DNA of 64,000 nt from Cohnella lupini (GTDB lineage Bacteria; Bacillota; Bacilli; Paenibacillales; Paenibacillaceae), in contig NZ_QRDY01000012.1 of NCBI RefSeq assembly GCF_003386205.1, positions 86,971 through 150,970 on the forward strand. The letters run 5' to 3'. The notes below the pieces were generated by a model, which searched no databases, had not been told where the DNA came from, and saw only the letters and a list, made by a program, of their open reading frames with translations. Shown in pieces: positions 34,126 to 42,543 of this stretch (its first letter is position 1; every line of letters begins with the position of its first letter). Position numbers and translations under genes: made by a program.

Positions 34126-35160
34126 CTAAACGACCAGCCTAGCAATCGATTGACGTTCGACAAGCTCCGGCGAGATCGCTTCCCTTCTTCCCGCATTGCC
34201 TTCTAGTAACTCTATGAGCAACTGAACCGCCCGGGAGCTGGTCGCTTCGCGCGAATGCCTGACGGTTGTTAACGGAGGCGAAGTGTACGCGGTGAAAATA
34301 TCTCCGTCATATCCCACGATAGAGAGCTGCCCCGGTACGGAAATGCCATGCTTGGTCAACGCCATGATCGCTCCCATTGCCATCAAGTCGTTCGCGCAGA
34401 ATAGCGCCGTCATATCCGGATTGGAATTAACCAACTCTATCGCCGATCTCGAACCGCTAGAACCCGAAAAGTCTCCCGGCGCCACCAACGATGGCTTGTG
34501 CTCAATACCGGAATCCCTTAGCGCTTCGCAAAACCCGGCATAACGTTCCTTACAGATCCGGAGATGGGCGGGCCCGTTCAAATAGCCGATGACGCGATGG
34601 CCCTCGCTCAACAGCTTTGCTCCCGCCATCCTGCCGCCTTCGCGGTCATCCGAGATGACCGAGGAGCAATGATGCCCGACGACGTCCTCGAAATTCACGC
34701 AGGGAACTTGGAGATCCAACGCTTCCCGCATGATCGGATGCGACTCCGAGAACGCCGGAAACACGATGCATCCTTCCAAGCTGCGGGAACTCATGCATTC
34801 GGTTAATCGGTTGCTCGGATAATTCAAGAAGGGGACGGAAAAAAAGAGCGCATCCTTGCCGTACCGTTGCAATTCCATCTGCAAAGGCGAAAACATGTCC
34901 ACGAACCCCGAGCTAGCCTCGAATTCGAATTGAGGGATGAACACCCCTATCATATTGCTGCCTTTGCCTACTAGCTGTTTAGCCCCGAGATGCGGGACGT
35001 ACCCCATCGCCTTGGCTGTTTCCTGAACCCGTTGTCGAGTTGCAGGATTCACGCCGTATACCCCGTTCAATGCCCGCGATACCGTGCTGACCGATAAATT
35101 AAGCGTCTTGGCGACAGCCTTGATACCGCCCTCAGCTACGGAGATTTTGATGTCGTTCAT
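34126..35160 (-). CDS. LacI-family transcription regulator
   Basis: 344 residues. N-terminal LacI helix-turn-helix (IKAVAKTLNLSVSTVSRALN) with hinge helix, then a type I binding fold for an effector (GVFIPQFEFEASSGFVDMFS, FEDVVGHHCSSVISDDREGG, SIVGYDGDIFTAYTSPPLTT). Its own promoter carries a perfect palindromic operator, so it is probably autoregulated. It heads the exporter operon, with the ATPase gene only 22 nt downstream. A LacI protein directly upstream of an MacB-like exporter is less common than with sugar importers. Confidence 0.93.
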   Translation of the reverse strand: MNDIKISVAEGGIKAVAKTLNLSVSTVSRALNGVYGVNPATRQRVQETAKAMGYVPHLGAKQLVGKGSNMIGVFIPQFEFEASSGFVDMFSPLQMELQRYGKDALFFSVPFLNYPSNRLTECMSSRSLEGCIVFPAFSESHPIMREALDLQVPCVNFEDVVGHHCSSVISDDREGGRMAGAKLLSEGHRVIGYLNGPAHLRICKERYAGFCEALRDSGIEHKPSLVAPGDFSGSSGSRSAIELVNSNPDMTALFCANDLMAMGAIMALTKHGISVPGQLSIVGYDGDIFTAYTSPPLTTVRHSREATSSRAVQLLIELLEGNAGRREAISPELVERQSIARLVV

Positions 35161-35211
35161 AACCGATCACAACGGAAGATAGCGGGCATCGCAACCGTTC
35201 TCCTCTCCTTT

Positions 35212-35267
35212 TTGCAAACGTTTGCAATAACTTATTTCAATATAGTCCGGGAGTAAATATCTGTCAA
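35212..35267 (-). promoter_or_regulatory. Sigma-A promoter plus LacI operator
   Basis: Minus strand: TTGACA (35262-35267), 17-nt spacer, TATATT (35239-35244), then the perfect palindrome TTGCAAACGTTTGCAA (35212-35227), which is the classical LacI-family operator form. It lies over the transcription start region of the LacI gene. Confidence 0.85.
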
Positions 35268-35309
35268 TTGAATAATAAACTCCCCATAAAATTGCACATA
35301 CTTTCCGTA

Positions 35310-35325
35310 GGAACCCTAGGGTTCC
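35310..35325. promoter_or_regulatory. 16-bp perfect palindrome in the divergent intergenic region
   Basis: GGAACCCTAGGGTTCC is self-complementary with no spacer. It lies between the LacI-operon and nag-operon promoters and overlaps neither. It could be an operator for an unidentified regulator. Confidence 0.5.
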
Positions 35326-35408
35326 CCCGTATTTTGCACCGATTAGAAGCTTCCGTAGCGACTTCGGGCGACGCCAAACTATTATCGCAGACAGGTTGTT
35401 TATATCCG

Positions 35409-35495
35409 TTGCAAGTTAAAAATCGATGCTGTAGAATGAAGGTATATCGTGAAAATAATTTTCTTTATATCTATAATAATAAGAAAATAATTTTC
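35409..35495 (+). promoter_or_regulatory. nag operon promoter with twin RpiR-type operators
   Basis: TTGCAA (35409-35414), 17-nt spacer, TAGAAT (35432-35437). Downstream, GAAAATAATTTTC occurs twice (35451-35463 and 35483-35495), 32 bp centre to centre, about three helical turns. Such GAAAT-rich palindromes are typical targets of RpiR/MurR regulators, so repression by the first gene product is likely. Confidence 0.8.
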
Positions 35496-35518
35496 TAAAC
35501 AAAGGATGTCAGCTAGCT

Positions 35519-36388
35519 ATGAGCATTCTGAACGCGATCCAAGAAAAAATGGACAATCTGCATCTAAAGGAACGGGCGCTGGCCGAGTTTTTACTCCAGC
35601 ATCCCCAGCAAGCCGTGCAGATGACGATTACCGAGCTTGCCGCCCGATCGGGTAGCAGCACGGCGACGATATCCCGCTTCTGCAAATCGTTTCATTCGCA
35701 GAATTTTCCGGACTTCAAACAGAAGCTAGCTACCGAGCTCGTCCAGCAAACGAATGCTCCCAACCGATATCAAGACATCGTTGCCGGCTACCCGCTGCAC
35801 GATATCGTATCCGCCATCACCGTGAACCATCTGCGTTCGTTGACGGACACGACCCAAGTGCTGGACTTGAATCAGCTTCGGCTTGCGATCGACGCGTTGC
35901 ATCATGCTTCCCGCATCGATCTGTACGGATCCGCGACGTCCGGCATCGTAGCCCAGGATTTCTTTCATAAGCTAATCCGCATCGGCAAAGCGGCGGCAGC
36001 GTTCTCCGATCCCCATCTCCAGCTGACCTCGGCCGCTTCGTTAACACCTAAAGACGTTGCCGTCGGCATCTCCTATTCGGGAGAAACCCCGGAAACGATA
36101 AACGCCCTTCGCAGCGCGGCGGAGCAAGGAGCCACGACGCTTTCCATCAGCCGTTTCGGTGCTAACTCCCTTGCGGAGACAGCATCCATCCGACTCTTCA
36201 CTTCTTCCTCGGAGGTCGGCATGAGGCGAGGCGACATGGCTTCTCGAATGGCGCAGCTGCATGTTGTCGACATTCTGTTCATCGGGCTTGTCAGCGAGCA
36301 TTTCGAGCTCTACGTTCCGCGTCTGGAAAGATCCTATCAAACGGTCAGACAACATACATCGCGCATGGAGGAGAGTAAAACAAAATGA
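35519..36388 (+). CDS. RpiR/MurR-family regulator of amino-sugar use
   Basis: 289 residues. N-terminal helix-turn-helix (MTITELAARSGSSTATISRF), then a SIS domain (RIDLYGSATSGIVAQDFFHK, VAVGISYSGETPETINALRS) that binds phosphosugar. First gene of an operon with nagB and nagA, joined by a 4-nt ATGA overlap. Twin palindromes in its promoter are its probable sites. Effector likely N-acetylglucosamine-6-P or glucosamine-6-P, from context. Confidence 0.92.
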   Translation: MSILNAIQEKMDNLHLKERALAEFLLQHPQQAVQMTITELAARSGSSTATISRFCKSFHSQNFPDFKQKLATELVQQTNAPNRYQDIVAGYPLHDIVSAITVNHLRSLTDTTQVLDLNQLRLAIDALHHASRIDLYGSATSGIVAQDFFHKLIRIGKAAAAFSDPHLQLTSAASLTPKDVAVGISYSGETPETINALRSAAEQGATTLSISRFGANSLAETASIRLFTSSSEVGMRRGDMASRMAQLHVVDILFIGLVSEHFELYVPRLERSYQTVRQHTSRMEESKTK

Positions 36389-37113
36389 ATATTCTTACAT
36401 TCGATAGCGACGACAAATTAAACGAAGCGGCGGCCAACATCATCATCGGCCAGATTCAGACTACGCCGCGAGCAGTGCTAGGCTTAGCGACGGGAGGTAC
36501 TCCGGTCGGCATCTACAAGGAAATCGTGCGCGAATTCGACCGCGGCATGTTCAGCTTCCGCAACGTGACGACCTTTAACCTCGACGAATACGTAAATCTT
36601 CCGATCGATCATCCGGAAAGCTATCACTCCTATATGAACGGTCATTTGTTCGCCCATATCGACCTGCCCTCTTCGCAATGCCATATCCCGGATGGGAATG
36701 CCGCTGACGTTGCCGCCGAGTGCCAAAGATATGACGAATCCATAGAACTCTCCGGTCAAATCGACCTGCAGCTTCTCGGGCTGGGACATAACGGTCATAT
36801 CGGCTTTAACGAGCCTGCCCATGCCTTGATCAAGGGCACCCACGTCGTAGATCTGGCGGAAGAAACACTTGAAGCGAACGCGAGATTCTTCGACTCGGTC
36901 GACGATGTGCCCAAGCAAGCTTTGACGATGGGCGTAGGTACGATTCTCAAAGCCAAAAAAATTCTCCTCGTGGTGAAAGGCGCGGACAAAGCCGCCATCG
37001 TGAAGCGTGCGCTGCAAGGCCCGATTACGACGGATTGCCCCGCTTCCCTGCTGCAGACGCATCCGAACCTGATCGTCTTACTGGATCTGGCGGCCGCGGG
37101 TGAACTCGCATGA
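36385..37113 (+). CDS. nagB: Glucosamine-6-phosphate deaminase
   Basis: 242 residues, standard bacterial NagB length. Motifs VLGLATGGTPVGIYKEIVRE, TTFNLDEYVNLPIDHPESYH and LLGLGHNGHIGFNEPAHALI contain the family's catalytic Asp, Glu and His residues. Converts glucosamine-6-P to fructose-6-P and ammonia. Coupled by ATGA overlaps to the regulator upstream and nagA downstream. Confidence 0.96.
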   Translation: MNILTFDSDDKLNEAAANIIIGQIQTTPRAVLGLATGGTPVGIYKEIVREFDRGMFSFRNVTTFNLDEYVNLPIDHPESYHSYMNGHLFAHIDLPSSQCHIPDGNAADVAAECQRYDESIELSGQIDLQLLGLGHNGHIGFNEPAHALIKGTHVVDLAEETLEANARFFDSVDDVPKQALTMGVGTILKAKKILLVVKGADKAAIVKRALQGPITTDCPASLLQTHPNLIVLLDLAAAGELA

Positions 37114-38285
37114 GCAATGGGTCGAACGGATCGTATCGTATCGTCAACGCGAAAATCGTCACTCCTACCGGCACCATCGATAAGGGCTCGCTAAGCGTTA
37201 CAGATGGAATCATTACCTCGATAGGCACCGAGGATAACCCCATCTCTTCGCCTGCCGAAACGATCGACGCGCATGGCAATTGGGTCATCCCCGGGTTCGT
37301 CGACGTCCATGTCCACGGCGGAGCCGGCCATGACTTCATGGATGCCGACGAAGACGGCATCGCAGCCATCGCCAAGTTCCATGCGGTGCACGGCACGACG
37401 AGTTTGCTGGCGACGACGTTAACAGCATCGCGCGAGGATCTAACGGGCATACTGGAACTCGTCAGCATCTACAAGTCCAAACCGATGCCCTATGCCCGCA
37501 TCGTCGGCGTCCACTTGGAAGGCCCTTTCGTTAACGTCAAGTGGAAGGGCGCCCAGAATCCGGAATACATCGTTCCGCCGCGCGTCGAATGGTTGGACGA
37601 GTGGGTAGCCCGCTTTCCGGGTCTCATTAAGATCCAGACGCTAGCGCCGGAGTCCGAAGGCGCGCTTGAATATATCGACAAGCTAGCTCTTAACGGTATC
37701 GTTCCGAGCTGCGGTCATACCGATGCGACTTACGATCAAATCATCGCGGCCGCGGATCACGGATTGCGCCATGCCGTCCATACCTTTAACGCGATGAAGC
37801 CTCTGCATCACCGCGAGCCGGGCACGGTCGGAGCCGTCTTGACGGACGATCGCATTATGGCGGAAGTAATCGCGGACGGCCATCATGTCCATCCTGCCGC
37901 CATTAAGCTAATCACGCGGGCCAAAGGAACGAGTAACGTCATTCTCGTCACCGACGCGATGTCCGCGGCGGGAATGCCCGACGGAGACTATGAACTGGGA
38001 GGACTCCCCGTTCGCATGTCTTGCGGCGTAGCCCGGTTGAAAGAAGCGGACAGCCTTGCGGGAAGCACGCTTACGATGATCAGCGCCGTCCGCTACTTAG
38101 TCCGCGAAGTCGGCGTCTCCTTGGAAGACGCGAGCCGCATGGCCAGCGGGAATCCGGCGCGACAGCTCGGAATGGATGGCGTTACGGGATCGCTCGAGGT
38201 CGGCAAAGCGGCCGATTTCCTGCTCCTGGATTCTTCCCTCGAAATTTCGGGTACCTGGATCGGCGGAACGAAGCTACTCGCTTGA
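37110..38285 (+). CDS. nagA: N-acetylglucosamine-6-phosphate deacetylase
   Basis: 391 residues. Amidohydrolase fold with PGFVDVHVHGGAGHDFMD, GVHLEGPFVNVKWKGAQNPE, SCGHTDATYDQ, AVHTFNAMKPLHHREPG and VTDAMSAAGMPDGDYELGG (catalytic Asp). Removes acetate from GlcNAc-6-P to feed NagB. Last gene of the operon, followed by a strong bidirectional terminator. Confidence 0.96.
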   Translation: MSNGSNGSYRIVNAKIVTPTGTIDKGSLSVTDGIITSIGTEDNPISSPAETIDAHGNWVIPGFVDVHVHGGAGHDFMDADEDGIAAIAKFHAVHGTTSLLATTLTASREDLTGILELVSIYKSKPMPYARIVGVHLEGPFVNVKWKGAQNPEYIVPPRVEWLDEWVARFPGLIKIQTLAPESEGALEYIDKLALNGIVPSCGHTDATYDQIIAAADHGLRHAVHTFNAMKPLHHREPGTVGAVLTDDRIMAEVIADGHHVHPAAIKLITRAKGTSNVILVTDAMSAAGMPDGDYELGGLPVRMSCGVARLKEADSLAGSTLTMISAVRYLVREVGVSLEDASRMASGNPARQLGMDGVTGSLEVGKAADFLLLDSSLEISGTWIGGTKLLA

Positions 38286-38358
38286 ATCTGGGCTATCGTT
38301 AGCTTTATTGTTCTTTAACTCGATGAGAATAATGTATTTTTGATTCCCCTGCATAACT

Positions 38359-38404
38359 AAATAAGGCTGGATTCCAGGTCGCGACCTGGAATCCAGCCTT
38401 ATTT
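38359..38404. terminator. Perfect 46-nt palindrome, bidirectional terminator
   Basis: AAATAAGGCTGGATTCCAGG is followed, after a TCGCGA centre, by its exact complement ending TTATTT. It lies between the convergent nagA and ParM-like genes and serves both strands. Confidence 0.9.
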
Positions 38405-38423
38405 CGTTGCTTGTATTACTGCA

Positions 38424-39518
38424 TCATACCGCTTCGGATTGCGACGTTTTATTTTTAGCCAGCTTGAGGTAGCCGTACACGTTCTGCAGCTCGCTGTCCT
38501 CGACGAAACGAAGTCTCATGTTTTCCGCCGCGTCCAAGATGTAAGGCTTCAACGCCGCCGCTCCGCCGCCAAGCACGTAGAAGCATTGAATATCCGGGTA
38601 CTTCTTCCAACGCTTGCGAATCAGATCGACGATCTTCTGCGCGGCGCGGTTGAAGTAATTTTCCACGATCGGCCGAATATCGGCTTGTCCTTCGCCAACC
38701 CGTTGAATGATGAACTCGTGCTTGCGAATACGTTGAACGAGCTTCGTCCGGCTCGGGAATCGATAACCGTACTGGTCTTCGACTTCGCGAATGATCGAAT
38801 CCAGATACGATGCGAGACCTAATTGCTCGCCCGTGCTGAACTGGTTGTCGATGCTCATCCGCTTGACGACGGGGAAGTCCGTCGTTAAGGCGCCCATCTC
38901 GCAAATGCCGATGCATCCGTAATACAGCTCTTCGTCCCTAACCTGCAAATTCTCGTGGGTCGCCATATGAAACAACGCGGCTGCGCCCTCGATGGAGACG
39001 ATCGCCCTCCGAACGTTAACGCGGACCGTGCGGCCGCGAAGCTTCGGCGTGGATAAGAAAGTCACTTCGTGCTCGCCGACTAGACGCTCCTCGAATGATT
39101 GATGAAACCGCGAGTAGGTGCGTACCGGCAAGCCCGTCCCGATCACGTATTCGACTTGATCGATCGTTTGACCGGGCTGGAGTGAATGCGCCACGCTCGT
39201 CACGCTTGCATATGCGAGCGCCGTCAATGCCACGATCAGCGATTGATCGCTTGTCGCCTTGTTGTCGGTTTCCTCGAGCTCCGCGTTGTCCGGATCTTCC
39301 GAAGCGAGCAAGCCTACGAAATAGCGTTGGCTCTTCTTCTTCAGCTTAGGGCTGTAGACCATAACGTCGAGCGCCTTCAGAGGGGAGTCTTCTTCTTGAA
39401 GAACGTGTCTCTCATAACCCGGCGATACGATGTTTGGTATAATAACGGGTTCGTTCGAACCGCTCACCACTAGTTTTACGCTATCGTTTCCGATATCTAT
39501 TCCTGCTAATTTAATCAT
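38424..39518 (-). CDS. ParM/StbA-like actin-family protein
   Basis: 364 residues from ATG 39518, which has GGGAGGT 6 nt upstream. Actin-fold features: phosphate-1 loop KLAGIDIGNDSVKLVVS, a middle segment with VEYVIGTGLPVRTYS, phosphate-2-like GICEMGALTTDFPVVK, adenosine-type loop FYVLGGGAAALKPYILD. It fits the ParM/StbA group usually linked to plasmid segregation, but here there is no partner ParR gene and the surroundings are chromosomal. It is divergent from the M23 peptidase-bactofilin operon, which raises the possibility of a cell-shape or filament role (inference). Confidence 0.85.
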   Translation of the reverse strand: MIKLAGIDIGNDSVKLVVSGSNEPVIIPNIVSPGYERHVLQEEDSPLKALDVMVYSPKLKKKSQRYFVGLLASEDPDNAELEETDNKATSDQSLIVALTALAYASVTSVAHSLQPGQTIDQVEYVIGTGLPVRTYSRFHQSFEERLVGEHEVTFLSTPKLRGRTVRVNVRRAIVSIEGAAALFHMATHENLQVRDEELYYGCIGICEMGALTTDFPVVKRMSIDNQFSTGEQLGLASYLDSIIREVEDQYGYRFPSRTKLVQRIRKHEFIIQRVGEGQADIRPIVENYFNRAAQKIVDLIRKRWKKYPDIQCFYVLGGGAAALKPYILDAAENMRLRFVEDSELQNVYGYLKLAKNKTSQSEAV

Positions 39519-39696
39519 TATGAACCTCCCGGGCTCCAAGCTCATCCGTTTACTTTTATATTGGATTCGCCCTATTGCGACAAAATCCTCCTTTTCCACT
39601 ATTGATTCTTTCTATTTTTTTAAGTAAAAAAGGAATATACGACAAATAGGTCGAAGTAATTTGGGATGACGATGTAGAAAAAGCAGGAGGAAAGTC

Positions 39697-40716
39697 ATGA
39701 AATGGCGACATAAGAAATTTACCTTCATGGTGATCCCGGATGCGAACAACTCGGTGATGCGTTTTCAACTATCAGCGGTCATTCTCGTAATCGGATTGAT
39801 CATGACCGTAGCTATCCTTGCGGCAAGCATTACGGCATTCTTGTTGTACCGCGGGAACTCCGGCGAGATCGGGGAGCTCAAGCAGCAATTATCGTCCGCT
39901 ACGGGCGATTATGAAGAGATCATCGATCATAAAGACGAGCATATCGATGAGCTTCAAACCGACCTGACCGACCTCTCCGAGCAAGCCAAGAAAATCAATA
40001 TACGGATGCAGGACATCAAGGGCTTGGAATCGCAACTCAAGGAAATGGTAGGCATCGAAACCGGAGATTCCGTTAAAACCAAAGCGGACGGCGAAACGAC
40101 TTCCGCGGATACCCCGAACGAGGACGAGCAGTTCTCCATGGACGGCGGAACGGGAGGCGAAGAACTTCCGGTAACTCCCGAGGAAATGGGCTTGCTCATC
40201 GAGCGAACCCGCAACGACTTCCTCTCCCTTACGGAGCAAATCGAGCACATGAAGCCCGAGCTTGAGCAAACCAAAGTGGCCGTAGTCAAACAGCAGAAGC
40301 TGCTTGCGGTAACCCCTACGATATGGCCGACGGATTCCAGGAGAATAACCTCCACTTTCGGGATTCGCAAGGACCCGTTCACTCACAGGGCAACCTATCA
40401 TGCCGGCCTTGATATCGGCGGCGTTACGGGAGATCCGATTTACGCGGCGGCGGACGGAACCGTCATCGATGCGGGACGCAGCGATTCCCATGGCAACAAC
40501 GTGCTTATCTCGCACGCCAACGGATTGAGAACTCACTACTCTCATATGAGCAAAATTCTAACCCGGATAGGAACGAAAGTAAGGAAAGGCGATATTATAG
40601 GCGAGCTCGGCTCTACCGGTAGAAGCACCGGTCCTCACCTCCACTATGAAGTCATGATTAACGGCGAGCATGTAGACCCAAGACCTTATCTTAAAGCAAC
40701 CAGAAGGAGCAATTAA
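39697..40716 (+). CDS. Membrane-anchored M23 metallopeptidase (LytM)
   Basis: 339 residues. N-terminal cytosolic tail, one membrane helix (ILVIGLIMTVAILAASITAF), a coiled-coil stretch (LKQQLSSATGDYEEIIDHKD), then a C-terminal LytM domain with complete zinc and catalytic residues: YHAGLDIGG (H..D), LRTHYSHMSK and GPHLHYEVM (HLH). It should cleave peptidoglycan cross-links. The bactofilin gene follows 2 nt later; paired M23-bactofilin genes shape cells in several bacteria. Confidence 0.93.
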   Translation: MKWRHKKFTFMVIPDANNSVMRFQLSAVILVIGLIMTVAILAASITAFLLYRGNSGEIGELKQQLSSATGDYEEIIDHKDEHIDELQTDLTDLSEQAKKINIRMQDIKGLESQLKEMVGIETGDSVKTKADGETTSADTPNEDEQFSMDGGTGGEELPVTPEEMGLLIERTRNDFLSLTEQIEHMKPELEQTKVAVVKQQKLLAVTPTIWPTDSRRITSTFGIRKDPFTHRATYHAGLDIGGVTGDPIYAAADGTVIDAGRSDSHGNNVLISHANGLRTHYSHMSKILTRIGTKVRKGDIIGELGSTGRSTGPHLHYEVMINGEHVDPRPYLKATRRSN

Positions 40717-40718
40717 TC

Positions 40719-41174
40719 ATGTTCAAAAATAAAAAGGCAAAGATCGACCTCAATATGACCGATACGTTAATCGGCGAGGGGACCTCCTTCGAAGGTAAAA
40801 TAAAATCGGAAGCCGGCATTCGAGTCGAAGGACAGATGGTAGGCGATATCGAATGCGCAGGCGACATTACGGTCGGCGAGAACGGAATCGCGCGTTCCCA
40901 TATTAAAGCGCGCAACGTTGTCGTCGCCGGCCAAGTCGTGGGTGACGTGGCCGCTTCGGGAAAATTGACGATCAAGTCGACCGGACAGTTGCGCGGCAAC
41001 CTCTCCGCGCTCGAGCTCTCTATTGAATCCGGCGGCATATTCCAAGGATCGAGCCGTATGGACTTTAAGGATTCTCCAGTGGAGCTCGAAGAAAAACCTC
41101 AGGTGAAAGAGCCTGAAATCAGCATTCCGATCGTTTCCGAGGGCGATGCGGTATCCGTTCTCAAAACCTGGTAG
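40719..41174 (+). CDS. Bactofilin (polymer-forming cytoskeletal protein)
   Basis: 151 residues. The core about 15-120 is the right-handed beta-helix of bactofilins: TLIGEGTSFEGKIKSEAGIR, VEGQMVGDIECAGDITVGEN, ARNVVVAGQVVGDVAASGKL. Bactofilins polymerise without nucleotide and position peptidoglycan enzymes. It sits directly after the M23 peptidase, with which it probably acts. Confidence 0.94.
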   Translation: MFKNKKAKIDLNMTDTLIGEGTSFEGKIKSEAGIRVEGQMVGDIECAGDITVGENGIARSHIKARNVVVAGQVVGDVAASGKLTIKSTGQLRGNLSALELSIESGGIFQGSSRMDFKDSPVELEEKPQVKEPEISIPIVSEGDAVSVLKTW

Positions 41175-41249
41175 TTTGCGTGCTCTTCCGTACTTCGTGT
41201 ATGATTCATATGTAGGCTGACGAACGGAAGATTGACTGGAGTGAGCGAA

Positions 41250-42098
41250 TTGGAAGAGTTGAAGAAGGCATACGAAACTTTAGGCTTGCCGGAAGACGCG
41301 ACCCGGGAGCAAGTTGAAAACCGCTACTTCATTTTGATGAAAAGAGCGCGTTCCGAACAATCGCGCACCGACGCCGTCAATGAGGGAAGCGATACGACCG
41401 ATCTTACCGAAATCAATCGCGCGTACAATCTCGTGCTCGGCATCGAGTCGGAGAAAACGGGAACGATCGAGAAGCAAACGAAGTTCGCCCACTTCGCGTA
41501 TTATTATAAGTTTCACGTCATCATAGGAATTATCGTCGTCCTGATCGCGGGTTATATGATCAAAGAAGGAATCGACAAGAGACGGGAAGCCGCCAATACC
41601 CCTCCCGCGAACTTATCCGTGAGCGTATTCGGCAATTTTTATTTCGTGGAAGAAGAACCGATGAGCCAGAACATGTTAAAGCTGATGCCGGAATGGCAAC
41701 GTATCGTCACGAAGCTCGTGTTCGTTCCGCCGGAGATCAAAAGCCAACAAGATATGGCCATGCAGCAGAAAAGCGTCCTTATGCTTATGACCGAGAAGAC
41801 CGAGCTTTACATTACGGACGAGAAAAACTTCGAGAGCCTTGCTTTCCAAGGCGCGTTCGTCGACTTGGACGAATTCATCCAAAAGACGGGATTGCAAATC
41901 CCCGAAGACAAGATCCGCATGATGAAGTCCCAGGACGATACGGAAGAACGCCCATACGGAATCGACATTGCGGGCAATCCGATCTTCGATGGGATCGAAT
42001 TATCAGGCGAGCATCCGATCATCGCCATTCGCGCCGAAGAAGAAAAATGGAACGATACGCGCCTATTCCTGGAGAAGCTCATTCAAACGACTCCTTAA
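41250..42098 (+). CDS. J-like N-terminal membrane protein lacking the HPD motif
   Basis: 282 residues from TTG 41250, which has GGAG eight nt upstream; a TTG at 41232 has no suitable site. The first 70 residues (LEELKKAYETLGLPEDATRE, EINRAYNLVLGIES) look like a DnaJ helix II-III arrangement, but the HPD motif that stimulates Hsp70 is absent. One membrane helix follows (FHVIIGIIVVLIAGYMIKEG), then an outside domain of about 170 residues with no recognised family. It is in line after bactofilin, 75 nt on, and ends in a terminator. Function unknown. Confidence 0.75.
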   Translation: MEELKKAYETLGLPEDATREQVENRYFILMKRARSEQSRTDAVNEGSDTTDLTEINRAYNLVLGIESEKTGTIEKQTKFAHFAYYYKFHVIIGIIVVLIAGYMIKEGIDKRREAANTPPANLSVSVFGNFYFVEEEPMSQNMLKLMPEWQRIVTKLVFVPPEIKSQQDMAMQQKSVLMLMTEKTELYITDEKNFESLAFQGAFVDLDEFIQKTGLQIPEDKIRMMKSQDDTEERPYGIDIAGNPIFDGIELSGEHPIIAIRAEEEKWNDTRLFLEKLIQTTP

Positions 42099-42113
42099 AC
42101 ACATTTAAACGGC

Positions 42114-42156
42114 AAACGGATGCTTCGAGGTTAACTCCCTCTAGCATCCGTTTTTT
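42114..42156 (+). terminator. Terminator of the bactofilin operon
   Basis: AAACGGATGCT pairs with AGCATCCGTTT around a 17-nt loop, followed by T6 on the plus strand. Confidence 0.88.
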
Positions 42157-42177
42157 CTATATCCCGACTAACTTTTC

Positions 42178-42438
42178 TTAGGTCAACAGCCAGATCGCGA
42201 GCGCCGTCTGAACGATTAGAATCGCCGGCATTCCGATCGAGAACGAGGCATGCTTCGTCTTATGCCGCCAAACCCTCATCGCGACGATTCCGCCGATCGA
42301 ACCTCCGATTGCCGCCAAGAGCAACAAATTTTTCTCCGGCACCCTTCTGCCGCGTTTCTTGGCTTGCGATTTATCATGCGCCATCGTAAACAAAGCGAGC
42401 AGATTAACGATGATTAGGTATGCGATGATCAACTTCAA
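42178..42438 (-). CDS. DUF1294 small membrane protein
   Basis: 86 residues from a TTG at 42438 with AAGGGG nine nt upstream; the frame is open further upstream to 42504 without a ribosome site. Two to three membrane helices (LIIAYLIIVNLLALFTMAHD, LLLLAAIGGSIGGIVAMRVW) and the conserved W-R-H-K-T-K-H turn place it in DUF1294. Function unknown in the family. Confidence 0.82.
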   Translation of the reverse strand: MKLIIAYLIIVNLLALFTMAHDKSQAKKRGRRVPEKNLLLLAAIGGSIGGIVAMRVWRHKTKHASFSIGMPAILIVQTALAIWLLT

Positions 42439-42496
42439 CTCATGATTCCCCTTTGCTGACTTCCCCTGCGACATCCACCCCATACATTGTACAATG

Positions 42497-42532
42497 CTCG
42501 CCATCCGGATGGGAATAGCACCGGATGGCGAG
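42497..42532 (-). terminator. Hairpin after the SLH-protein gene
   Basis: CTCGCCATCCGG and CCGGATGGCGAG pair perfectly around a 12-nt loop. No T-run follows on the minus strand, so it may be a weak terminator or an mRNA-protecting hairpin. Nearby CATTGTACAATG (42484-42495) is a 12-bp palindrome. Confidence 0.6.
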
Positions 42533-42543
42533 AATGCATTGAG

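Noticed and set aside
36484..37062. 192-codon minus-strand frame
   Set aside because: Antisense of nagB.
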